A stretch of 64,000 nucleotides of DNA from Selaginella moellendorffii (GCF_000143415.4 NW_003314306.1:652897-716896); one strand, 5' to 3'; counted from the stretch's first letter, positions 43,099-54,189 are shown. The notes: generated by a model not told the origin, from the letters alone. Made by a program: numbers and translations.

Positions 43099-45273
43099 AT
43101 GAGTACGCAACAAAGCAGGATAAGATCCAACGCAGCGGCTTTACTTACCAGGATACGAGCTTGCAGAAACTTGGAAAGAGCAAGAAAAGTTCACGCCGAG
43201 GCTGTAGAAACCGGTGACCATCTCGAAGCGTTCGTCGCAAACTCTCTTGTCAGGATGTTCGCAAAGTGTGGCAGCATGGCCGACGCTCGTCACGTCTTCG
43301 ACAAGCTTCCACTGCCCGATGTAGCGTCGCAAAACGCACTGATTCAAGGCTACGCGGAGAACGGACAGGGTGAAGTTGCCTTGGAGCTCTTCGAAAGCTT
43401 GCGGCAGCGTAGCTACAGGCCGAGTTCCCGTAGCTTTGTCGCTGTTCTCAAGGCTTGCATCGATCTAGCAGCGAAAGAGGAGGCCAAACTGGTCGATGGA
43501 AGGCCCGTGAAGTCGGACAGTCTCGGAAAAGGAGTGGAGATCCATGTTCTCGCAGGAAAACTCGGTTGTCTCGGCAGCATCTTCGTGCTAAACAGCCTGA
43601 TCAGCTTCTACGCGAAGTGTGGCAGCATGGTGGACGCTCGCAGGGTGTTCGACGGCATGAAGCAGCGAGATATAGTCTCCTGGACGAGTTTGATGCTCGG
43701 CTACGTTGAAAGTGGAGAGCCAGAGACGGGGCTGGATCTGTTCGCAGCGTTGCTAGCCCAACGAGACTGTGATCCGGACGCTACAACCTTCGTGGCTGCT
43801 CTCAATGCTTGCACTGCTCTGGCGGCGAAAGAAGATGGCAGACTTGTCGATGGAAGAGTTCTGAGACTTAAGTCGCTGGAGCAGGGAATGGCGATTCACT
43901 GCGAAGCTCGGAAGCTCGGCTATGATCTCCACAGCGTCTTCGTGGTGAACAGCTTGATCAACATGTACGCCAAGTGTGGAGGCTCGCTGGACGCTCGTAA
44001 AGTCTTTGACAGTATGACGCACCACGACGTTGTCTCCTGGAATTCTTTGATACTGGGCCTTGTCGAGAACTCTCAAGGTGGACTGGCTTTGGATCTGTTT
44101 CCCTGCTCGAGCTGCCCTGCTCAAACTCTCAGCTTCGTGATCGCCCTCAAGGCCTGTAGCTGCGTTGCTGCCAGTGAGGATGGAGAACTTGTCGATGATA
44201 AGATGGTGAAAGTCGAAGCTCTGGCGAAGGGGATGGAGATCCACTCTCGAGCACGAAAGCTGGGCCACGAGTCGGAGATTCTCGTCGCAAACGCGCTGGT
44301 TGACATGTACGCGAAGTGCGGAAGCTTGGAGGACGCTCGCGGGATTTTCAACCGGATGCCGCTGCACAGCCTTGTTTCCTGGACGAGTTTGATGCTCGGG
44401 TACGCGGAGAATGGCGATGCCGACCGAGCGCTGGAACTCTTCGCCTTGGTGCGAGCTCGAGGCTGCGATGTGCGGGCATATCTCGCGGCGCTGAAAGCTT
44501 GCGGGACTGTGGTGTCGCTGGACCTCGCAAGAGTCATCCATGAAGACATCACTCGAGCCGGACTGGAGAATTCTCTGGCTCTGGACACCGGCCTGGTCGA
44601 CGTTTACGCCAAATGTGGAAGCTTGGACTCTGCTCGTCGAGTTTTCGACGCTGTAGCCTCGAAGGACTCGGTGACTTGGACAGCGCTCGTAGCGGGCTAT
44701 GGCAGACAAGGTGACACAAGCCGGGTCTTCGAGTTCTTTCACAGGATGCAAGACGAGGGACTCCGGCCAAACGCTGTGACTTTCCTGTGCCTTCTCACTG
44801 CCTGTAGCCATGGTGGGCTTGTCGAGACGGGGAAGAGCTACTTCCAGGCGATGGAGCCCAGATATGGTCTTGTTCCTGGTATCGAGCACTACCACTGCAT
44901 GCTGGACATACTTGGTCGCGCCAACGAGCTCGAGAGTGCCGTAGAGATGGCGAGAAGGATGCCTTTCAAGCCAAACCCGGTGACTTGGATCACCATCCTG
45001 GGAGCCTGTCACAAGTGGAAGAACGTCGCGGTGGGAAGGATTGCGTTTGACGCGCTGGTGGAGCTGGAAGTCGGTGAAGGAGCCGTGTACACGCTCATGT
45101 CCAGCATCTATGGAGCTCGAGGGATGTGGGAAGAACAGGCTCGAGTGCTGGAGGCCATGAGAAGAGGAGCTCGAAAGAAACCGAGATGGCGATGGTGGTC
45201 GGACCAAATGGAAAGGATTATCGGTGGCGATTCTTGTCAAGCTCGCTGTTTGTCTGGAAAATCAAATTTTTAG
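43099..45273 (+). CDS. PPR protein, PLS class with E-type end, no DYW
   Basis: Intronless, 724 residues, ATG at 43099. Repeats are long (about 85-100 residues between equivalent positions) with FVANSLVRMFAKCGSMADAR, VVSWNSLILG and GM.IH...RKLG, typical PLS triplets. It ends with E-like text (NPVTWITILGACHKWKNVAVG, YTLMSSIYGARGMWEEQARV) and a short basic tail. Its expanded L segments (for example AAKEDGRLVDGRVLRLKSLEQGMAIH) are shared with the broken PPR gene at 58.9-61.4 kb, so the two are close relatives. It probably acts on organelle RNA. Confidence 0.9.
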   Translation: MSTQQSRIRSNAAALLTRIRACRNLERARKVHAEAVETGDHLEAFVANSLVRMFAKCGSMADARHVFDKLPLPDVASQNALIQGYAENGQGEVALELFESLRQRSYRPSSRSFVAVLKACIDLAAKEEAKLVDGRPVKSDSLGKGVEIHVLAGKLGCLGSIFVLNSLISFYAKCGSMVDARRVFDGMKQRDIVSWTSLMLGYVESGEPETGLDLFAALLAQRDCDPDATTFVAALNACTALAAKEDGRLVDGRVLRLKSLEQGMAIHCEARKLGYDLHSVFVVNSLINMYAKCGGSLDARKVFDSMTHHDVVSWNSLILGLVENSQGGLALDLFPCSSCPAQTLSFVIALKACSCVAASEDGELVDDKMVKVEALAKGMEIHSRARKLGHESEILVANALVDMYAKCGSLEDARGIFNRMPLHSLVSWTSLMLGYAENGDADRALELFALVRARGCDVRAYLAALKACGTVVSLDLARVIHEDITRAGLENSLALDTGLVDVYAKCGSLDSARRVFDAVASKDSVTWTALVAGYGRQGDTSRVFEFFHRMQDEGLRPNAVTFLCLLTACSHGGLVETGKSYFQAMEPRYGLVPGIEHYHCMLDILGRANELESAVEMARRMPFKPNPVTWITILGACHKWKNVAVGRIAFDALVELEVGEGAVYTLMSSIYGARGMWEEQARVLEAMRRGARKKPRWRWWSDQMERIIGGDSCQARCLSGKSNF

Positions 45274-45547
45274 CTGAGAGTGTATCCAAGTAGTTGCTGG
45301 AAAAGTCTAGAGCTTGAGGAAGAAGAAAAAGAGCATCACGTAGCGGGCAATAGCCGTAACGCGCTAAAACTCGTGTAGGAAAATCTTTTATTTGGGGCCA
45401 ATCCAGGAAAGTAGCACCTGAGAGAGACATATAAAGGTAGGGTTTAAAATTCCACAAGAGAGAGAAGAAAAAAAGAGAGGCTTACTTTTGAGCGTGTTCT
45501 TGTGGACTTGTTCCTTGTTCTACAGGTTTTGCTCGATCGATCGATCC

Positions 45548-46540
45548 ATGGGAAAGAGGAGAGTGGAGATCAACATCATCTCCGCCGAGGGCCTCAAGCT
45601 CTCGCCGAGCTTCGGTAAGCCTCACACCTACGCAGTGGTATGGATCCATCCCTCCAAGAAGTTCTACACCCACGTCGACCAAGAGGGCGCCAAGAACCCC
45701 GTCTGGAACCAGAAGCTCGTCATCAGCGCCGACACCTACTCGCTGGAGCAAGGCTCGGGCAAATTCACCATCGAGATCTTCCACCGCGGCCACATCCACG
45801 ACAAGCCCATCGGNNNNNNNNNNNNNNNNNNNNNNNNNNNNNNNNNNNNNNNNNNNNNNNNNNNNNNNNNNNNNNNNNNNNNNNNNNNNNNNNNNNNNNN
45901 NNNNNNNNNNNNNTCAAGGAGCTCCCACACGAGGCGCGATTCAACCGCGAGACCCCGTCGGAGATCCAGTACATGGCGTTTGAGATCCGGCGCCCCTCGG
46001 GAAGAATGAAAGGCGTCGTCGACCTCTCGATCCGGCCTGAGGGAAGTCTCGCCACACTGCAGCAGCAGCAGCAGTAGCAGCAGTAGCTGCTCTTCCGAGC
46101 CAAGCTCCCCGAGAAATTCTGGAAAGATTCTTCCTCCTCCTCCTCCTCCTCCTCCACCGCAAGGTCCAGTCTATCCCCCAAGCTATCCTCCTCCTCCACC
46201 GCAAGATCCAGTCTATCCCCCAAGCTATCCTCCTCCAGGCTATCCCTCTTACGGCGCTCCCAGCAGCTACGATCGAGACTACCACCAGCCGCAGAGCTAT
46301 GGCTATGGCGGAAATTTCCAGCAGCAGCCTCCTCTAGGCTATGGAAATTTGGGGCCAGGATATGGACAAACGCAGCCGAATTACTACGCTCCTCCTCCTC
46401 CTCCTCCTGCTGCTGCCAAGAGCGGCCATAGCAATCTTGCGCTTGGAGCTGGAATCGCCGCTGGAGCGCTGGGAGGGCTCGTTCTCGGTGAGGTCGTGGA
46501 AGACATCGCGGAGAATGCCGACGACGACGATTTCGAATGA
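45548..46540 (+). CDS. C2-domain protein, SRC2-like (gap and frame break)
   Basis: ATG at 45548. The C2 domain begins VEINIISAEGLK and continues to ~45813, where 100 N interrupt it; after the gap it resumes (ELPHEARFN..., MAFEIRRPSGRMKGVVDLSI). The C-terminal half is Pro/Tyr/Gln-rich (PVYPPSYPPP, YGYGGNFQQQ) and ends in a glycine-rich hydrophobic segment LALGAGIAAGALGGLVLGEV, the SRC2 hallmark, and an acidic tail; TGA at 46538-46540. SRC2 proteins bind membranes in a calcium-dependent way during stress. The sequence after the gap (frame of 45914-46077) and the tail (frame of 46349) differ by one base around 46010-46080, so there is an indel or an unrecognised intron near the CAG run. Confidence 0.8.
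45814..45913. other. Assembly gap (100 N)
   Basis: Run of exactly 100 N inside the C2 domain of the SRC2-like gene; this is probably a placeholder length. Confidence 0.99.
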
Positions 46541-48060
46541 AGAACCCTTAGGCCTAAACTTCTATTCAATAAAGTTCTCGTTCTCTCATTCCATCATCTC
46601 ATCTCAAAGAGGTATTTCACGACCTTGCTATCATCTGTTCACTGTTGATTTTTTTGTTTTCTTTGTGCTGCTATTGAATTTAAGCTCAGATTATTACTCT
46701 TTTTTTGCTTTCTTCAAAACAATTCAACATCATTCTGCTTGATCAATTCAGGTGGTTTGTATTTTCAAGAAGAGAAATTTTGTCCCACAACCTGGAGGTT
46801 TAGAGGTTTTTATAATTATATAAATATAAATTAATAAAAATATAAATAAAAAACATGAATCTTTCAAATAATATTTTCAGTATTTTATATATATAAATTT
46901 AAAAAGATAATGTAAAATTTAAATATTACATTTGTCATTAATAACTTACCTCCTGAACACCGTGCATGGCGAGATACAGTTTCTCACAACAAAGGCAAAT
47001 TTTCAATTGTAAACTACTTGGCTATAACTAGGAAGGCTAAGAAGTGGCTGCAGATGAAAAAATTTTATAACACAACTGTGAATACAACATTCCAGATGAT
47101 CTTCTCAATCTTTAAAGTTATTGTCATGATTAAATTTATAGAGTTTTTTATTTGGGGATTAATGCTATATCAACAATGAAGAAAAAAAAAAGGGAAAAAA
47201 ATTATTGAAATTATTGGAAAGTTCTTTGGAGATTAAAAAATAATTATGACTTATTTATCTTTCTTGAATTTTAGAAAAATATTAAAATTATATAGTTAAT
47301 TTATTAGTATTTTATAATTTAAAAATATATTTAATAAGGTATTTATCATTTATTTACTTCCAGTCAATAATTAATTAATTATATAAATAAATTTAAATAA
47401 AACATAACAATTGAATAAGTTACAGTTTTTAAATATAATACTTCAAGATTCCACAATAATTTTATTTAAGATATATCTTCATAATAATATTTAATATTTA
47501 AATTTGTTTAAAAGAAAATTTTATAAATACCAATTTTAGATATTAATTTTCAATAATAATATGTATAGTTAATGATTTTACGTGTTTTATCCCCATATCT
47601 ATTGTTTATGAAGAAAAAACAAAACACAAACATAAAAAAAAGTGAATATAACTAACATTTTCTTATAGCTATAATAATTATCACAACACATTCATTAATT
47701 CCACTATATGAGATAGATTTAGCTTTTCACAATTTATAATCAATTAGATTTATATATTTGTAATTTAAATAAGTGGTAAGAAATAACAATGATAATTTGG
47801 TACTTTATAGATGACTTTAATTATTATTATTATTAATTATACGACATGTTTTCAATCCTAATGCCACTCTCGAAAACTCGAGCAAACCCAGCATATAAAA
47901 ATTCTTGCACACGCAATCTTCTCAATCACCCTCAATCTGGAAGGAATAATCAGCCCGGAAGTATCCAAGTTGAAAATTCTGGAGGTGCTTGACCTCCAGT
48001 TTTTGATGCTCTTTTCCCTGCCTCTTCTCCACTCGTCCAGAGAAGCATCCTATCTCCTGT
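46541..48060. other. 3' flank and AT-rich spacer
   Basis: After the SRC2-like 3' UTR (aataaag at ~46568) comes about 1.1 kb (46790-47880) made largely of A and T with only short frames. No gene or recognisable element. Confidence 0.5.
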
Positions 48061-48079
48061 AAGTCTTGCATTCTAAGCT

Positions 48080-49560
48080 GTCATGAAACCCAACATGACA
48101 CTACGTGCGAAGAAAACGAGCTCTTATACACACTGATGCCGCCGATGGCTTGGGCCTTGCAGAAGAACTGGGCGATGGCACACTGCTGAGGCTGATTACC
48201 AGTCAGGAGTGGCAAAACCTGTAGCTCCACCAGCCCGAGGCTTCGAAAACTCTCACAGAAGCTTTGCACAGCTCGTCCATCTGCTGTGGAGCAAGGCTGC
48301 AAAGTCGGCAATAAGGAACACCTCCTGGTAGCCTTCGGTGATTGGGAATCATCACTGTTCCTGATACTCGATCCAAGCTGGTTGGCAACACAGTCGCAGC
48401 AAAAGGCCGCAAGCCTCGAGCTTGTTCTCGTTGATGATCTGGCATAAACACACTAGACAATCCTTTGCTGCTTTTACTGCCACTGGATTGCTTCGTTCTT
48501 CCAGGACGTTGACGATCTACAGAACTTCTCCACGCACGAACAAGGAATGCCACCAGTGGTTCATGCTCACAGCAGCTCCATTGATTTTTCCAGCCCAGCT
48601 AAGTCGGCCCCAAATTTTCCAACCAGAGCTCTCATCACCCCAAGAGGAAGCCCATCACCTTGCAGTGAGACCTGTCGCTCCTGGTTAGCTCCGACACGAA
48701 GGCCAGTGAGATTTGCAGGGCCTGACCGTGAACTCTGCAGTAGCGCCGGTCGCACCAGCTAACCAGCTTCATCCAGCAGGCCGTCTTCGAGAGGAGCACC
48801 TTCCACCAGTTTTTCTTGAGCTGTCTTGCACCGAGCCACACCTTGCAAGCTCAAGGATGAAATTTCAATCACCTGTTCACCAAGATGCGCTGGTACTTGC
48901 AGAGCGTTCTTTGTCCTTCGTTCTTCGTACTCACCCGCAGCTTTCTCATGAATCACGACACTTCGTCATCTTCGTCATCTTCTTTCCACTCAAAGCTTCC
49001 CATAAATTCTTGCTTCAGTCCAAAGTCGGTGAAGTCGGTCGCGTCATCAGGATCGCACATGAGATGAGAGCCGTGACAGCAGCAGCTCGCTGGTTAGCTT
49101 TCGTCACGGGAGTGATAAGCAGATCTGTTGCCGGCCTTTTGAAAGTGTCACCTCGTGCGTCTTGGACCCCGAGTTTCAGCACAAGTTGGGCAGATGCTGA
49201 CGATCGAAAGGCTCCAAAAAGCTTGAAATGCCTTCACCGCACTCGTCAAAGAGAATGAGCAGCTCGTTGTCAACCAGCTTCGTTTGCCAGCAAAGTGGAT
49301 GCCCCAGACGCTACTATCTCTTTCACCATTCCGCCAGACCGATCAGAATCACGGGTGCTCGAAATTCTCAATGCACTCGTTCATGTCTCGCGCTTCTGTC
49401 TCGCCAAGGTTGTCTCCACCGCTAGACGCTGCATGGCTTCTGTAGGATATACGTGCAGCTCGTTCATGCGACTCGATCCTGGACCTTGTGTGGCTGCCAC
49501 CTTTAGCCTCGAGCTGCTTTTGTAGCAAAGCTAGTCCTCTCTGTTTTTTGAACTCTAGCG
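48080..49560 (-). pseudogene. Relic of an ARM/HEAT-like protein gene
   Basis: The minus strand carries helical-repeat-like text scattered over three frames: LVDNELLILFDECGEGISSF, EKLVEGAPLEDGLLDEA, GVMRALVGKFGADLAGLEKS, IVNVLEERSNPVAVKAAKDC, LACGLLLRLCC-like. Frames change every ~50-100 codons with stops between and few good splice sites. It might instead be a real gene with many introns. The family could not be named. Confidence 0.35.
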
Positions 49561-49598
49561 CAGGTTCCGTACGACCGTTCTGTGAAGTCTTTTCCTCC

Positions 49599-51582
49599 TC
49601 AGCGACTATGGAAGGACTCGCTCGCTGTTGATAGCGGCCGTTTAGTTGTCGAAAACACGCAAAGATACGCTTGGAGCTCTCGATCAACAGGGAAATGGGC
49701 ATGGAACACCTTCTTCACCTGTGAACAAAGAAAGATGAATCCATCGATAAACAGTGAAAGAAAACAAAGGAGAGAGGACTTGCCAGCTTGTAAGAGCGTG
49801 CTTCCAGAAATGGCCGGAGTTTGTCCTCCAAAGAGTCGAAAAAGACGATGTGGCTGGGCACGTTCCCGTCGCCAAACATGACGGAGAGTGCTGCGAGTGG
49901 ATCTTCCATGAACCGTGAGGCCTCGTCTTTGCCACCATCGCTGCTGGGAGAGCAATCTAAGAATCTCATTGGCAAATCCTTGTGCAGCGACGAGTAGAAT
50001 GGAGTCGCATGGCATTGCGTCAGAAACGCAATGCTTTCCACCCTTTGGTCTGTCGCTTCTTTGCCAAGGTACTCCATCACTGCTTCTGAGCCGCGCTGTT
50101 TGGACAAAAGTAAACAAAAAAAGACATTGTCTACAAAACAACCAGCTTGCAATCACCTGATGGACGAGCGAAGTGTAAAGCGCAGTTGGAGCGTTAGAGA
50201 CAAGCAGCCCGATGAGAATGATTGTAAGCTTAAGCGGCCATCGTCCACCGGATTTTTCTTTGACGATTTTCTTGCTTCCGGCCTCAATGGAGGCAAGGCT
50301 GTATCCAGCAAACAGCATCGCCAAAGGAAGAGCTGGCAAGACAAACCTGCAAAAACACCATGACTAGAAAAGTTGTTCTTCATACATACACGAACGAGTA
50401 CCTGAATTCTTTGTGCCCGAGCAGACTGTACGTGAACAATATCCAGGCTACAAGACCCGCAAGAAACCACTCCCGCGACCACCAAATCCCAAGCACAGCT
50501 AGCGGCAAGTGTGTGAACGCCATAGCTGGAAACCCCTGAGTGAAATACCAGTGCCAGGGATGGCTGCCGTAGAAGTCACCACCACCCGAGAGGAAATTAA
50601 ACTGGAAGAATCTCAGCGGCACAAATATCCATTTCCCATACATGATCCTGTCCAAAGCGAAAGTCGCTCCAAGAATGACACACCTGGAAGTTGGAAACAA
50701 ATGTGAGGCTTTGAAGCATGGAGCGGTTTGCTTACCCGATAGGAAGAACTTCATGGAGGAGATATCTGAATTTGTCACGGCATTCGTAGAGGTGATAAAT
50801 CCCCACGTATAGCCAGATGACAGCGCTAGTAGGCCGGATGGCACACGAGATCCATGCAACGCATAGAGCAAGCTGACGATTCGACATAAATCCGAAGTGC
50901 TTGTCGATGGTTGGAGATGACCAGTAGAAGAGAGCAATCGTCGTGAGGACAGTCTCGATGCTGCTGGATAGAGTGCGAACCATGCAAAAGAAGGTGAACC
51001 AGTTCACGAGCTGGCAAAACATCTGCATAACAAAGTTCGTGAGAATCGCGAGCTTTTCTCTCATTTTTTTTTCTGATGGAACTTACGGTCCACTTTGCCA
51101 CACGGTCACCGAATGCTCGACGAGAGAGCTTCCACAGGTAAACATCACCGGCTGCGGCAATGAGAGACTGAAAAAGCCTTGGCGACCTCGCCTAACAGAG
51201 TCATACATGACAAAGCTAGAAGGAATTAGAACTCTCTCGGAAACGAAAGCTCAAGTTTTATCGAAAGCTTACCATGAACCATGGAGTATCCAGCTTAAGC
51301 ACTGCCAACATCTTGTAGAGCGCAGCGAACATGAGCGGGTGGAGGTAGCTGCGAAGACCTTTGTTCCATTCCCAAGTGAGATGTCCATAGCTAGATCACA
51401 AAGAAAACAAGAATGTATGACCGAGAGATTTGTTTTTGAGCTTACCCGAAGACAATGCGGTGCGCAACTTCGAGTGCTTGCCAGTGCTCGTCCGGGTTGA
51501 AGTACGTGCGAACGAGCAGGGCATTCAGCAAACGAAACGCAATACATAGCACCCACAATCCACGCTCTCCGCCAAGCGCCAT
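49599..51582 (-). CDS. PIGB: GPI mannosyltransferase 3 (PIG-B), GT22 family
   Basis: Eight exons: 51446-51582, 51273-51390, 51087-51191, 50736-51022, 50402-50683, 50157-50346, 49784-50095, 49599-49718 (1551 nt, 516 residues), phases consistent. The GT22 luminal motif is YFNPDEHWQALEVAH near residue 30, followed by YGHLTWEWNKGLRSYLHP, also conserved. Many hydrophobic segments (for example AGLVAWILFTYSLLGH, LTIILIGLLVSNA) give a multi-pass ER protein. The enzyme adds the third mannose to the GPI-anchor core. The last intron has a GC donor (gcaagt). Its upstream region is a copied piece of the SRC2-like gene. Confidence 0.93.
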
Positions 51583-51600
51583 AAAGCGTAAGCGATCCTT

Positions 51601-51857
51601 GGCTATGGCGAAAATTTCCAGCAGCAGCCCGCTAGGCTATGGAAATTACCAGCAACCGCAGCCGAATTTCTACGGTCCTCCTCCTGCCAAGGGCACCCAT
51701 AGCAATCTTGCGCTTGGAGCTGGAATCACCGCTGGAGCTCTGGAACTGGGCGGGAGAATGCCGCCGACAAGGATTTCGAATCAAGAACCCTAAACATTGA
51801 AGAACCCTAAATTTTATTTAATAAAACAGTTCTTCTCTCTCATTCCATCATCTCATC
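51601..51857 (+). pseudogene. Truncated duplicate of the SRC2-like 3' end
   Basis: Follows 46302-46612 of the SRC2-like gene (ggctatggcg, gccgaatttctac, agcaatcttgcgcttggagctgg) through its 3' UTR up to ctcattccatcatctcatc, with deletions. It lacks the C2 domain and stop context and lies antisense to PIG-B and TTM3. Its last 18 bp overlap the end of the TTM3 reading frame. Confidence 0.9.
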
Positions 51858-52583
51858 GCTGGGCAGCCTTCCAGATCGAAACACCGCAAACTTGGACGCC
51901 ACCGAGTGTGAGAAAGGAATCCCATGGACGCCCAAGAACTCCTCGAGCATCGCCCTCACTCTCTCCGGATCCGGCGTCTCACACTCCACCTCGTACGCTG
52001 TCCCAAACGCGTAGCGCGTCTCGTCCAGCTCCAGCTTCTCGCCCTCCCACTCGAAAACCTGGCGCGTGTTCTTGAATCCCCCCAGGCACACGAATTCCGT
52101 GACCCCGAATTCGCGCACCACTCTCTGGACGATCGCGCTGGTCACCGCCGGGAGCTTGGATGGATCGCCCACGCATTCCCTGCCGGTGGCGGCGTCCAGA
52201 TCCTCCTCGCTCTCCTCCACCCGGCTCACACCATTCTCCAGGATCGCGCGCGCCTTGAGCGACACCACGCAGCGCGCATCGCCGTTGTAGAAGCGCAGGC
52301 GAAGAACCGCGCGCCGCGCCGAGAGCTCGGCATTGGCACCGTCGAAGAAGAGATTCTCCTGCTCGTGCTTGATCTTGAAGTAGGGCAAGAGGATCTCCGC
52401 GAGCCGGGCGTGCGATCGATCGTCCGGGAGCGTGAGCTTCACCTCAACCTCCATTGCCGCTGACCTAATTCGAGGCGATCGAGCTAGGGCATTCGCGTGG
52501 AGGAGAGATTTCTTCATCCCTCGCGAGGAAGGAAATCCTGGCGATTGCGGGAGCTGGGAGATTCTCGCGAGCGCGGACGCCAT
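51840..52583 (-). CDS. TTM3: Triphosphate tunnel metalloenzyme 3 (CYTH domain)
   Basis: Intronless; 247 residues from ATG 52583 or 204 from ATG 52454 (MEVEVKL). The CYTH signature EVEVK is at the start of the short form, followed by RRAVLRLRFYN, CVVSLKA, LELDETRYAFGTAYEVECE and KFAVFRSGRLP. In plants TTM3 is a tripolyphosphatase of the cytosol. The 43-residue extension (MASALARISQLPQSPG...) could be a targeting peptide, but known TTM3 proteins start at MEVEVK, so I favour 52454. The last five codons and stop (DEMME) come from the adjacent SRC2 duplicate. A small ORF for MZT1 ends only 90 bp upstream on the same strand. Confidence 0.9.
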   Translation of the reverse strand: MASALARISQLPQSPGFPSSRGMKKSLLHANALARSPRIRSAAMEVEVKLTLPDDRSHARLAEILLPYFKIKHEQENLFFDGANAELSARRAVLRLRFYNGDARCVVSLKARAILENGVSRVEESEEDLDAATGRECVGDPSKLPAVTSAIVQRVVREFGVTEFVCLGGFKNTRQVFEWEGEKLELDETRYAFGTAYEVECETPDPERVRAMLEEFLGVHGIPFSHSVASKFAVFRSGRLPSDEMME

Positions 52584-52673
52584 AGCTGCCCCAAAATCTT
52601 CTCAAAAACAAGAGCGCTTTCTTCTTCCCTTCAAGAATTTCTCCTAAGATCCAGGAAATCCTCCACATTTCTT

Positions 52674-52922
52674 TCAAGCTCGCGAGGCCGGGCCATTCGC
52701 AAGAGCAGCAGTGGCAGTGGCAGTAGCGCCGCCTTGGACAGCGGCCGATTCGCGGCGGAGCTCCTTCACAACAGCCGCGAGCGCTTCCGGATTCACGCCG
52801 TGCTCGCAGAGCGCGATGCAAATCGAGAGCGTCTTGCGATCCAGACCTGTGTTGAGAAGATTTGCGATGTGGTGCGCGAGATCCAGGGCCTCCCTCGCCC
52901 GCTGCAAGCCCACGCCCTCCAT
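52674..52922 (-). CDS. GIP1: MZT1 / GIP (mitotic-spindle organizing protein 1)
   Basis: A single 82-codon ORF; ATG at 52922, preceded by a telo-box-like ctagggttct. The core [18 protein letters not shown], then [17 protein letters not shown], is diagnostic of MOZART1/GIP, the small helical hairpin that binds gamma-tubulin complex proteins and recruits the complexes to microtubule nucleation sites and the nuclear envelope. An Ala/Thr-rich tail is extra. It lies 90 bp (to ATG 52583) or 219 bp (to ATG 52454) upstream of TTM3, same strand. Confidence 0.93.
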   Translation of the reverse strand: MEGVGLQRAREALDLAHHIANLLNTGLDRKTLSICIALCEHGVNPEALAAVVKELRRESAAVQGGATATATAALANGPASRA

Positions 52923-53010
52923 CCCGCTAGAACCCTAGCGGGAAATTCCGGAACGATCTGGACCGTCCATCTGGCGGCTCATTACACTGCCTAGGTTTGC
53001 TCGATCAGCG
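52923..53010. promoter_or_regulatory. 88-bp divergent spacer (MZT1 / RNF170-like)
   Basis: Only 88 bp between two divergent start codons, containing ctagggttctagcggg next to MZT1. Promoter elements must be very compact or lie inside the genes. Confidence 0.45.
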
Positions 53011-54113
53011 ATGGGATTGATTGAAGCGCTCTCACGGACGAATCGCCTTGGTGTGTCCTCTCCTCTTTCTTGTGCTCGATCGCTCTTCTTTACATGATCC
53101 TCGTTTCCTGCAGCTACTTTCGTTGTCCCGGCTCTAAAAGATCAAGAAATGCGCGTCGTTTGAGCTTCCTCTTCGATCGACGAGGAATCGAAGAGAATGA
53201 GCAGCGATCGTCGACGCTCTTCTTACATCTGGTAAAATTCGGTGAAGAATCGATGACCGCTTCCTTCTTTTTCTCTACAGAAATCTTCTTTCTGAATCAT
53301 TCGGGGCCTAAGCTTTCCATGCAGGTGGTACGATAAGAGCTTGAATTTCTTCCGTGACCGCAGCGCCAAGCAAGAACTGACGACTCGATCATCCAAAACT
53401 CTCACGGACTTGGATTGCTGCTCGGTTTGCCAGGAGCAATTCACTCTTCCTTGTCAAGCGAATTGCACACACTGGTTCTGTGGTACGTCTTAAGTTCTTC
53501 CAGGCTTGGTTGAGAACTTATCTTCGTTTTTTCCTCTTTGTTTGAGAACTTATTTTCGTTTCTTTCTTCTTTCCTTTCAGGAGAATGTATTCTCAGAGTG
53601 TGGGAGTATGGATCAGCGTTACTCCCTTGTAAATGTCCCATTTGTCGACAACCAATCACTCACTTGTGGCCTAGCGAATTTTCTACGACTGAAGAGGCTA
53701 CGAATTTCATGCCACTGCTCACTGACATCGCGACTTACAATCTTAACTTCGATAGCCGAGTGATCACCATTCTGCGAGTAAGTTTTCCTTCTTTTCAAAG
53801 TTCTCGCTTATGCTCTGGAGTTCTTTCTTAGCGCTGGCTACACTGGGTGATCTTCCAGCTGAAATTCCCCGACACAGAGGTTCGGTGTCTCCACGTTCTT
53901 CACTTCCTTTTTGTGAGTGAAACTTTCGAGCTTAGATGGTCTTGTTTTAACTTAAGCTCTTGCAGCTCCTGGTTCTCGCTCTTTACGTCGTTTGCACGCT
54001 CAATCTCATACTCGAAGGTAAGCTGGCTATTCGGGTACGTTTGTAAGAGCGCTCCAGGTTCAGTGACAGATGGAGATCTTTACAAGCTCGTTCAAGCTCT
54101 CCAGGCTTTGTAA
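53011..54113 (+). CDS. RNF170-like RING E3 ubiquitin ligase
   Basis: Exons supported: 53325-53482, 53581-53777, 53832-53912, 53966-54017, 54070-54113. The likely first exon is 53011-53050 (MGLIEALSRTNRL); the link between 53050 and 53325 is not resolved because no model keeps phase cleanly. The RING is C3HC4 (CSVCQEQF, ANCTHWFCGEC, CKCPICRQPI) with WEYGSALLP between, the RNF170 pattern. A hydrophobic stretch LLVLALYVVCTLNLIL near the C terminus suggests membrane anchoring, probably in the ER as for RNF170. The next gene starts 76 bp downstream. Confidence 0.8.
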
Positions 54114-54189
54114 ATACTTCTCCGAGGCAAACTAAAGTAGGATCCTTTTCGATCGGCTTCGAGGGTTTGGACAGACAGTGAAGAAAGAG

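Noticed and set aside
43753-45240. 495-codon minus-strand frame opposite the 43.1-kb PPR gene
   Set aside because: Antisense of the PPR repeats, with repeat-derived periodicity but no own motifs.
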